A stretch of 64,000 bases of DNA from contig NZ_JACJSD010000029.1 in the NCBI RefSeq assembly GCF_014697615.1, forward strand, positions 22,149-86,148, in the 5' to 3' direction. How positions within the stretch are numbered: position 1 is the first letter of the stretch; each line of letters begins with the position of its first letter. The stretch comes from Nostoc sp. FACHB-280. Lineage in GTDB: Bacteria; Cyanobacteriota; Cyanobacteriia; Cyanobacteriales; Nostocaceae. The notes beneath the pieces were generated by a model. The model saw only the letters and a list, made by a program, of their open reading frames with translations, did no database searches and was not told the origin of the DNA. A program made the translations under genes and the position numbers. Shown piece by piece: positions 1 to 6,291 of this stretch.

Positions 1-50
1 GATTTATCACAACGTGTTTCGTATCAGTTCTGAATTATGGATGATAGATT

Positions 51-149
51 ATAGCAATCCTAAATGAATAAGAAACATCTCTGCCTTGTCTACCGTTTCC
101 GCCTTGTCTCCCTTGCCTCATTTGTTCACATATCAAATAGGATTGCTAT
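51..149. repeat. MITE-like element with 11-bp inverted ends
   Basis: ATAGCAATCCT at 51-61 is the exact reverse complement of AGGATTGCTAT at 139-149. The interior is pyrimidine-rich and built from CCTTGTCT-like units. The same kind of interior recurs near 46960-47010, and similar inverted-end elements lie at 3342-3451 and 14910-15005. It carries no ORF. I infer a small non-autonomous repeat. Confidence 0.5.
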
Positions 150-212
150 ATCAATATTCTGGGTTAAAAAATAAAATCAAATTTTATATTAATAATCATT
201 AAATAATATTGT

Positions 213-304
213 TTAACTGTCTTAAGTGTCTGCTGTACTGCCTTAAATGTCTTAACTGTCTTGAAATACTTAACATATTTAATGCTTAATTGTCTTAACT
301 GTCC
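213..304. repeat. Degenerate TGTCTTAA short repeats upstream of the precursor genes
   Basis: Variants of TGTCTTAA or CTTAACTGTC occur about six times in 90 bases in the AT-rich leader of the first precursor gene. They resemble the short tandem repeats common in Nostocales spacers. A regulatory role is possible but nothing in the sequence proves one. Confidence 0.45.
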
Positions 305-350
305 TTGCATAGATATTAAATTACTGATATACCTTTAATTGCAAAAATAA

Positions 351-365
351 TTTCCTTCAAGGAAA
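351..365 (+). promoter_or_regulatory. Shine-Dalgarno inside a palindrome
   Basis: TTTCCTT-C-AAGGAAA is a perfect 7-bp inverted repeat whose right arm contains the AAGGA ribosome binding site, 7 nt before the ATG at 371. If it folds, it would mask the site. The fold is short, so the effect is uncertain. Confidence 0.4.
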
Positions 366-370
366 TCACC

Positions 371-526
371 ATGTCTACAAACACAATTCAAAAAGTGGGT
401 GTGGGAGTGGTACCATTCTTTGCACGTTTCTTGGAAGCGCAAGCGGCAGAAGGAGAAGGAGAAGGTACAGACATTCCTTCTTGGCCTTGGACTTTCAAGT
501 TCCCTTCAGATGCAGAAGACACTTAA
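371..526 (+). CDS. mdnA: Microviridin-type precursor peptide, divergent core
   Basis: This is a 51-residue RiPP precursor. Residues 15-22 are PFFARFLE, the leader helix motif recognised by the microviridin ATP-grasp ligases. Residues 41-51 are TFKFPSDAEDT, a variant of the usual TxKYPSDWE(E/D) core. All ring-forming residues are kept (Thr41, Lys43, Ser46, Asp47, Glu49, Asp50), but Tyr is replaced by Phe44 and Trp by Ala48, and the chain ends in Thr. Phe42 sits at the position that usually sets protease specificity. An acidic GEGEGEGT linker separates leader from core. A strong AAGGA site lies 7 nt upstream. It is the first of three precursor genes and is too short for routine gene calling. 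The family assignment is firm; the product structure is inferred. Confidence 0.88.
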   Translation: MSTNTIQKVGVGVVPFFARFLEAQAAEGEGEGTDIPSWPWTFKFPSDAEDT

Positions 527-616
527 TTCTAGTCTTCTAAACCTGGAGTGACGGGAGTAGTTTGTTATTAAATAACTGCTAATTCTGAATAAAAACTAAC
601 ATCAAGGAATAATACC

Positions 617-760
617 ATGTCTACCAACACAAACAAACCAGCAAATGTAGAAGCAATTCCATTTTTTGCTCGCTTTTTAGAAGAGCAAGCTGCTGAACAA
701 GCAGATAATGCTCCTTACGGACAAACTCTCAAGTATCCTTCTGACTGGGAAGAGTACTAA
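617..760 (+). CDS. mdnA: Microviridin precursor peptide (second copy)
   Basis: This 47-residue precursor has leader motif PFFARFLE at residues 15-22 and core YGQTLKYPSDWEEY at 34-47. The core is the canonical microviridin pattern with Thr37, Lys39, Ser42, Asp43, Glu45 and Glu46 available for two ester rings and one amide ring. Leu38 is at the variable inhibitory position. AAGGA lies 8 nt before the ATG. The gene differs from the next copy essentially only at residues 34-35 (YG versus FP) plus scattered silent changes, so it arose by tandem duplication. It is expected to be modified by the MdnB and MdnC products encoded downstream and to inhibit serine proteases after leader removal; no dedicated leader protease is visible nearby. 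Confidence 0.93.
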   Translation: MSTNTNKPANVEAIPFFARFLEEQAAEQADNAPYGQTLKYPSDWEEY

Positions 761-788
761 ATCCAGCTCCCCCTGATTAGCAATTAAG

Positions 789-820
789 GGAGTAGCTGTT
801 ATTGAATAAACAGTTACTCC
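789..820 (+). other. Stem-loop between precursor copies
   Basis: GGAGTAGCTGTT (789-800) pairs with AACAGTTACTCC (809-820) over 12 positions with one G-T wobble. A weaker related structure lies near 555-580. There is no T-run, so I read it as an RNA processing or stability element rather than a terminator. Confidence 0.4.
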
Positions 821-852
821 TGAATAAAAACAAATATCACAGGAATAATACC

Positions 853-996
853 ATGTCTACCAACACAAACAAACCAGCAAACGTAGAAGCAATTCCCTTC
901 TTTGCTCGCTTTTTAGAAGAGCAAGCTGCTGAACAAGCAGATAATGCTCCTTTCCCACAAACTCTCAAGTATCCTTCTGACTGGGAAGAGTACTAA
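853..996 (+). CDS. mdnA: Microviridin precursor peptide (third copy)
   Basis: This 47-residue precursor is nearly identical to the copy at 617-760. Leader PFFARFLE is at residues 15-22 and core FPQTLKYPSDWEEY at 34-47. An in-frame reading extends upstream to 802, but the ATG at 853 has AGGA 8 nt before it and matches the N terminus of the other two precursors, so I start there. The FP pair at core positions 1-2 makes the predicted product a variant of known microviridins with an aromatic first residue. It is the last precursor before mdnB and is separated from it by a hairpin at 1051-1091. Confidence 0.93.
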   Translation: MSTNTNKPANVEAIPFFARFLEEQAAEQADNAPFPQTLKYPSDWEEY

Positions 997-1050
997 ATCT
1001 CTAGTTAGCTTCGTTGTTATTTAATAACTGAAACCTACTCTTGTCTGAGT

Positions 1051-1091
1051 GATCGCTTCCATATTCAATTATCCCAAATATGGATGCGATC
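1051..1091 (+). terminator. Hairpin between precursors and ligases (attenuator-like)
   Basis: GATCGCTTCCATATT (1051-1065) pairs with AATATGGATGCGATC (1077-1091), a 15-bp stem with one mismatch and an 11-nt loop. Only a short CCTTT follows, so termination would be partial. It could keep precursor mRNA in excess over enzyme mRNA. Confidence 0.5.
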
Positions 1092-1195
1092 GCCTTTAGA
1101 ACTCTGACTTATTGATAGTTAAGTTCTATAGCAAAAAATCTGTTCGATATTTCTTAAATACCTACTTTACTCATAATTCTAAAAGAGCATATTTT

Positions 1196-2185
1196 ATGCA
1201 CCTATCTGGTGATGTTGTTTTATTAATTACCCATAGTGGAGACTTTTTCACAATAGATAGAGTGGCAGAAGCCTTAACAAAAAAAGGGGCGCAACCATTT
1301 CGTCTAGATACTGACAAATTTCCTTTAGAAGTGCAATTAACAGCACAATTTGACAAGTTTAAAAGTTACCACACCATAGAATATGGCAATCAATTGATCA
1401 GCACAGAACAGGTGCAAGCTGTGTGGATGCGTCGGATTTGGGAACCAAACCTCAGTCCAGAATTAGCGCCTAAGTTCCGCGAAGCTTGCCTGAGAGAATC
1501 AAAAGCAACTTTAGATGGTTTTTGGGATAGCCTTAAACAAGCTCGTTGGGTAGATGATTTGCAACGGATAGATTATGCCAACAACAAGCTGCGCCAACTG
1601 CGAATCGCCTCAGAAGTAGGTTTTGTAATTCCTAAAACCCTTGTGACAAACAAAGCCGAAGCCGCTAGAGAGTTTTTTGGACAAGTTAATGGCAAAATGG
1701 TGAGCAAGCTGTTAACTGCGCTTTCTCGTAGTATGCAGGCTAACTCTTCCTTCTTTCTTTACACCAGCGTTGTCAAAGAAGAAGACTTACAAGATGCTGA
1801 GTCTCTGCGCTACTGCCCAATGGTTTTTCAAGAACAAATACCCAAACAACAGGAATTACGGGTAGTCTATGTGAATGGCGAGGTGTTTGTCGGGGCGCTG
1901 AATGCAGATGTGTATGCAGCCGCCAAAGCTGACTGGCGTAAACCCGGTGTAGATGTTGGTGCATGGCAACACCATGAACTTCCTGATGAAATAGTTCGTC
2001 GTTTGCAAACCTTTATGGGGAAATTAGGGCTATTGTTTGGCTCGTTTGATTTTATCCTCACTCCGTCAGGGGAATACGTGTTTTTGGAAGTCAATCCTAC
2101 TGGCGAGTGGGGAATGTTAGAGAAGGATTTAGACTTACCCATTGCCAATGCGATCGCAAATGCACTATTGCAAACCGACAAATAA
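1196..2185 (+). CDS. mdnB: Microviridin ATP-grasp ligase, MvdC/MdnB family
   Basis: This 329-residue ATP-grasp enzyme of microviridin maturation probably forms the omega-amide (Lys to Glu/Asp) ring. The N terminus (VVLLITHSGDFFTIDRVAEA, RLDTDKFP) and the C-terminal FLEVNPTGEWGML metal/ATP-binding segment fit the MvdC/MdnB branch. The reading frame stays open to a TTG at 1112, but the ATG at 1196, preceded by AAAAGAG, fits the family N terminus better. Gene order (precursors, mdnB, mdnC) matches Microcystis-type clusters and supports the B assignment over C. The enzyme is cytoplasmic and should need the PFFARFL leader helix for activity. Which of the two ligases makes esters and which the amide is inferred from family resemblance. 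Confidence 0.85.
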   Translation: MHLSGDVVLLITHSGDFFTIDRVAEALTKKGAQPFRLDTDKFPLEVQLTAQFDKFKSYHTIEYGNQLISTEQVQAVWMRRIWEPNLSPELAPKFREACLRESKATLDGFWDSLKQARWVDDLQRIDYANNKLRQLRIASEVGFVIPKTLVTNKAEAAREFFGQVNGKMVSKLLTALSRSMQANSSFFLYTSVVKEEDLQDAESLRYCPMVFQEQIPKQQELRVVYVNGEVFVGALNADVYAAAKADWRKPGVDVGAWQHHELPDEIVRRLQTFMGKLGLLFGSFDFILTPSGEYVFLEVNPTGEWGMLEKDLDLPIANAIANALLQTDK

Positions 2186-2258
2186 TCTAGCAAGACTTCA
2201 TACTTCAGACTAGTTTGCGGCAAGCCCGTCAAAGCGTCTACACACTTCATACTTATTT

Positions 2259-3233
2259 ATGACAGCATTAATAGTTACCTTTAGCAACGACAACGAAAGC
2301 ATTCCTTTAGTTATCAAAGAAATTGAAGCTAGAGGCGAAAAAGCATTTCGGTTTGATACAGACAGATTTCCCACTGAAGTCAAGTTAGATATTTACTCTG
2401 GTGATAGTGAAAGAGTCATCATTACTGATGGTGAACAGCAGCTTGATTTCAGCGAAGTTTCTTCCGTTTGGTATCGGCGGATGCGCTATGGGCATAAAAT
2501 CCCCAATTCAATGGACAAGCAATATCGAGATGCGTCCATTCAGGAATGTCGCGTCACTGTCAGAGGTATGATTGCCAGCCTCCAGGGATTTCATTTAGAT
2601 AAAATGTTCAATGTGGATCGGGCGAATAATAAACAGTTGCAATTGCAAACTGCACAAAAAATTGGCTTGTTAACTCCCCGTACTCTCAGCACAAATAATC
2701 CCGCAGCCGTCAAACAATTTGCCCAAGAATGTCCCCAAGGTATTGTCACCAAAATGCTGTCTTCCTTTGCTATTTATGATCAGCAAGGGCGAGAAAACGT
2801 TGTGTTTACCACTCCAGTAACAGCTGATGATCTGGAGAATATGGAAGGGCTACGTTTTTGTCCGATGACTTTTCAAGAAAATGTACCAAAGGCGCTAGAG
2901 TTGCGGACAACTATTGTAGGACATCGGGTATTCACCGCCGCAGTCGATTCACAAAGCTTAGAAGGTTCTACCTTTGATTGGCGTAAAGAAGGTCAAGCCT
3001 TAGCTAAGAATTGGCAACCCTACGACTTGCCGGAAGACATTGAGAAAAAGCTACTCACCTTGATGGCTGAGTTTGGCTTAAACTATGGCGCAATTGATAT
3101 TATCGTCACCCCAGATGGTCGTTATGTATTCCTCGAAGTTAATCCAGTCGGGGAATTTTTTTGGATGGAGATATATTCACCTTATTATCCAATTTCTCAG
3201 GCGATCGCAGAAATTTTAGTCACTCAAAAATAA
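2259..3233 (+). CDS. mdnC: Microviridin ATP-grasp ligase, MvdD/MdnC family
   Basis: This 324-residue paralogue of the preceding gene starts TALIVTFSNDNESIPLVIKE with FRFDTDRFPTEVKLD, typical of the MvdD/MdnC branch that forms the two omega-ester rings (Thr-Asp, Ser-Glu). Further family features are VWYRRMRYG, CPMTFQENVPKALELR and the ATP-grasp metal segment FLEVNPVGEFFWMEI near the C terminus. In characterised systems this enzyme acts first on the leader-bound precursor and the amide-forming ligase second. It lies 73 nt after mdnB in the same direction, and the spacer contains a CTTCATACTTC-like repeat. Length and termini are complete. Confidence 0.87.
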   Translation: MTALIVTFSNDNESIPLVIKEIEARGEKAFRFDTDRFPTEVKLDIYSGDSERVIITDGEQQLDFSEVSSVWYRRMRYGHKIPNSMDKQYRDASIQECRVTVRGMIASLQGFHLDKMFNVDRANNKQLQLQTAQKIGLLTPRTLSTNNPAAVKQFAQECPQGIVTKMLSSFAIYDQQGRENVVFTTPVTADDLENMEGLRFCPMTFQENVPKALELRTTIVGHRVFTAAVDSQSLEGSTFDWRKEGQALAKNWQPYDLPEDIEKKLLTLMAEFGLNYGAIDIIVTPDGRYVFLEVNPVGEFFWMEIYSPYYPISQAIAEILVTQK

Positions 3234-3341
3234 GCTAGAAAGCCAAATATTCGGGATTTGTGGTTTAGTCTAGTAACCAAATCTCAAATCCTCAATCTTC
3301 ATATTAATTATTTGTTAAATAAAATTTTTGAACTACGTAAG

Positions 3342-3451
3342 ACCAATTCTATGTGAGTCTGCATTTAATGCTCATATCTCTTCTTTCTTTGTGTTCTTTG
3401 CGCCCTTTGTGGTTCGTTCTTTAATTCAGTGCATCTTCATCCAGAATTGGT
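3342..3451. repeat. MITE-like element in the spacer after mdnC
   Basis: ACCAATTCT (3342-3350) and AGAATTGGT (3443-3451) are perfect 9-bp inverted ends around a pyrimidine-rich centre of CTTTGTGTTCTTTGCGCCC type. The centre closely resembles that of the element at 14910-15005. The rest of the 402-bp spacer 3234-3635 is AT-rich with nothing else recognised. Confidence 0.5.
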
Positions 3452-3635
3452 ATAAGACCATTGTGACTTGCTCAAAATGATATGTACATTATTTTTATTG
3501 AAAAAATATAGACATAGATAAAATTGTCACCAATTAATATATTATTAGTTTAATTACCAAATTAATTATTCAAAAATTACTATTTAAATTTACTCCTTTA
3601 ATGACGAATTAATTTTATTTGGAGATTAAAATGCT

Positions 3636-5681
3636 GTGATCAAGAGAGTACAGACGCAAACAGTTTTAACATTTGATGGGGTAGATGATTACATAGATTT
3701 TGGCAGAAATGACCTCGGTGGTGTTTTTGCTCAAGGAAGTTCAGCTTTCACGGTTTCAGGCTGGATAAACCCTCATAAATTAACCAATAAAGCGACGAGT
3801 TACGGAACACGCAATGTATTTTTAGCTCGTTCTTCAGAGCGATATAGTGATAACTTTGAATTTGGTATTAGTGAAACAGGAAGCCTAGATATTTATATTG
3901 ATGAAACCGTTACTAAAGGAATCAAAACCTTTGGTCAAGGGGAGTTAACTATAGGAGCATGGCACTTTTTTGCTATTGTTTTTAATCAGGGACAAATTAC
4001 AGTCCATCTGGATGAACAAGAATACACTGATTCCTTAAGAGGTACAGCTTTAAACAAAGCAACTAGTCCTTTAACTCTTGGTGCGACCTTACACAAACGT
4101 ATATATTTTGCTGGGCAATTAGCTAATATTAGCATCTGGAATTATCCCTGCACCTCAGAACAAATCCATGTTCATCGTTGTGGACTAATAGTAGGAGATG
4201 AACCAGGATTAATGGCTTATTGGAAATTAGATGAAGGTGAAGGGAAGACAGTCAAAAGTCAAACTGTTACCGACTCCCAAGGAAATTTGCGTGGTAATCC
4301 TATTTGGGATGTTGTACAAATTCCCTTTGCAGATCCATCATCACCACCAGATGAAATTGCAGTTGAAACAATAACTACTACTGAAGAAGAGATTTCACCA
4401 ATCACGACAAATTTATTAGCAGCAACGGTCTCTTTAACTAACCAAGAAGAAGCAACACCAATTAATAATCAAGAATCAGATATTCTGCTCAATCTAGTAA
4501 CACTCCCGCTACGAGTTACAGAACCAACACAAGAATCTACTAGTCAACGTGAAGTTGAAGATAATGTTCAACCTTCAGAGGTACCAACATTAGTTCAAAA
4601 TCAAGCACCAGAAACTATGGAAACTACAGCCAAATCCAAATATAAAATACTGTCTATTGATGGAGGTGGTATTCGTGGGATTATTCCAGCACTTTTGTTA
4701 GCAGAAATTGAAAGGCGGACACAAAAACCCATATTCAATTTATTTGATTTAATTGCTGGTACTTCGAGTGGAGGGATTTTAGCCCTCGGACTCACAAAAC
4801 CTCGCTTAAATTCCGAAGCATCTGAAGAGTTATCTGCGGAATACACGGCTGAGGATTTGCTGCAACTATTTATTGAGTATGGTGTAGAAATATTTTATGA
4901 GCCATTTTTTGAAAGAATACTAGGGCCAATAGAAGATATATTTCTTCAACCAAAATATCCTTCAACCAGCAAAGAAGCAATTTTAAGACAATATTTTGGC
5001 ACTGCATCTCTTGAAAATAATCTGAAAGAAGTTTTTGTCACTAGTTACGATATTGAACAGCGAGTTCCCATATTTTTTACCAATCAATCACAAAAAGAAC
5101 AGATAGAATCTAAAAATTTTCGTAATTTGTGTAGAGGGTTTTCGCTATTAGATGTAGCATTAGCCACTAGTGCTACCCCCACTTATTTTGCTCCCCATCG
5201 GATTCCAACTTCCCACAATACTAGCGGCTTTTACACTTTAGTTGATGGTGGAGTTTTTGCTAATAATCCAGCCCATTTAGCTATTATAGAAGCACAAATT
5301 AGTAGTAAAAAAGAAGCAAACAGAATCCTCAATCCCGAAGATATCTTAGTAGTTTCTTTAGGTACAGGTTCCTTGACGAGTGTCTACCCTTATAACGAAG
5401 TCAAAAACTGGGGACTCTTGCAATGGGGCAGACCTCTTTTAAATATTGTGTTTGATAGTGGTAGTGAAGTGGTATCTGGAGAATTAGAAAGGTTGTTTGA
5501 ACATAGCCATCAAGAAGCTAAAAGTTCTTACTATCGATTTCAACCATTTTTAGATGAGGAACTAGAAGCAATAGATAATATCAAACTTCCAAATACTCGG
5601 AAGCTACAAGCTGTAGCCCATCAATTGATTGCTGAAAATAGCCAACAAATTGATGAATTATGTAGTCTGTTGTTGGCATAA
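3636..5681 (+). CDS. LamG-domain patatin-like phospholipase
   Basis: This 681-residue protein has two parts. Residues about 8-228 form a concanavalin/LamG-like lectin fold (FDGVDDYIDFG, FTVSGWI, WHFFAIVF, FAGQLANISIWN). A Thr/Glu-rich linker follows to about 332. Residues about 335-620 form a patatin lipase with oxyanion loop DGGGIRG (342-348), nucleophile elbow GTSSG (Ser377) and catalytic Asp537 in DGG. It should hydrolyse acyl ester bonds of membrane lipids; the lectin half may select a glycan or protein target. I use the GTG start at 3636 because GGAG lies 11 nt upstream; the ATG at 3631 meets a stop after two codons. It sits between mdnC and mdnE in the cluster direction. Its role there is unknown; patatins often act as toxic effectors or in defence. 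Confidence 0.82.
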   Translation: MIKRVQTQTVLTFDGVDDYIDFGRNDLGGVFAQGSSAFTVSGWINPHKLTNKATSYGTRNVFLARSSERYSDNFEFGISETGSLDIYIDETVTKGIKTFGQGELTIGAWHFFAIVFNQGQITVHLDEQEYTDSLRGTALNKATSPLTLGATLHKRIYFAGQLANISIWNYPCTSEQIHVHRCGLIVGDEPGLMAYWKLDEGEGKTVKSQTVTDSQGNLRGNPIWDVVQIPFADPSSPPDEIAVETITTTEEEISPITTNLLAATVSLTNQEEATPINNQESDILLNLVTLPLRVTEPTQESTSQREVEDNVQPSEVPTLVQNQAPETMETTAKSKYKILSIDGGGIRGIIPALLLAEIERRTQKPIFNLFDLIAGTSSGGILALGLTKPRLNSEASEELSAEYTAEDLLQLFIEYGVEIFYEPFFERILGPIEDIFLQPKYPSTSKEAILRQYFGTASLENNLKEVFVTSYDIEQRVPIFFTNQSQKEQIESKNFRNLCRGFSLLDVALATSATPTYFAPHRIPTSHNTSGFYTLVDGGVFANNPAHLAIIEAQISSKKEANRILNPEDILVVSLGTGSLTSVYPYNEVKNWGLLQWGRPLLNIVFDSGSEVVSGELERLFEHSHQEAKSSYYRFQPFLDEELEAIDNIKLPNTRKLQAVAHQLIAENSQQIDELCSLLLA

Positions 5682-5771
5682 ATTCAAATTAATGATTTCT
5701 GTTTTAAAGAAGTCATTAATAATTCTCTGATTCATGTTTTCACCTAATATACAAGGATATCGGTAAGTACA

Positions 5772-6176
5772 ATGGATGAACTGGTCAAAAAAATTGCTGG
5801 TTTAGGGCTTCCTGGCATATTGTTCGTGATTGCAACAGCCGCATCTGGTGGTAGTGTCGCCGCAGTTGTCGCTTTACTTTCATCTTTGGGCGGGCCTTTG
5901 GGACTGTTGGGAGGTCTAGGTCTGTTGGGATTAGTAGGTGTTTTGGCAGAATATATTGCTGGCTTTGGAATTGAAAACGTTCTTAAACTCGTATATACAG
6001 AACGTAGTAAAACCGAATCTGTGAGATTTCTTCTCAAAGAAATCAATGAATTACCCATTACAGATGAACTCAAAACCAAACTTCAAGAACATCTTAGTCC
6101 AGTAGTTGTTACTGACACTCCAGAGGGAGAGGCTCCAAAAACTATCGAAATTGTTGAGGAGGAAGCAACAACGTAG
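5772..6176 (+). CDS. Small glycine-rich hydrophobic protein
   Basis: I do not recognise this 134-residue protein. Residues 8-66 are a continuous hydrophobic, Gly/Leu/Ala-rich stretch with glycine-zipper-like spacing (GGSVAA, GGPLGLLGGLGLLG), able to form two or three membrane-inserting helices. Residues 70-110 are charged and amphipathic, and the tail to 134 is acidic. It has no classical signal peptide. It follows the LamG-patatin gene by 90 bases and precedes the exporter gene, so it is likely co-expressed with the lipase. Such sequence suits a membrane-perturbing peptide, a membrane anchor or an immunity partner, but none of these is shown. Confidence 0.7.
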   Translation: MDELVKKIAGLGLPGILFVIATAASGGSVAAVVALLSSLGGPLGLLGGLGLLGLVGVLAEYIAGFGIENVLKLVYTERSKTESVRFLLKEINELPITDELKTKLQEHLSPVVVTDTPEGEAPKTIEIVEEEATT

Positions 6177-6222
6177 TACAGTTGATGGGGAGCGAAAAAC
6201 CCTCAATTTTTAAAATTACAAG

Positions 6223-6258
6223 ATGGCCTCTGAGTTTAATTTATTACTCAAAGGCCAT
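6223..6258 (+). terminator. Hairpin upstream of mdnE
   Basis: ATGGCCTCTGAGT (6223-6235) pairs with ACTCAAAGGCCAT (6246-6258) with one mismatch. It lies after the glycine-rich gene and 34 nt before mdnE. The T-tail is weak, so partial termination or RNA processing is possible. Confidence 0.45.
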
Positions 6259-6291
6259 TTCAAAATGTCTGGTGTATTTCACTTTTAGAAT

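Noticed and set aside
802..852. Longer N terminus for the third microviridin precursor
   Set aside because: The extension MNKQLLLNKNKYHRNNT lies over the spacer and hairpin, and the ATG at 853 matches both sister genes and has its own ribosome site.
3636..5681. Patatin gene as the CapV effector of a CBASS defence system
   Set aside because: No CD-NTase, Cap2/Cap3 or other CBASS gene lies nearby, and the protein carries a LamG domain instead. The defence idea is kept only as a general possibility.
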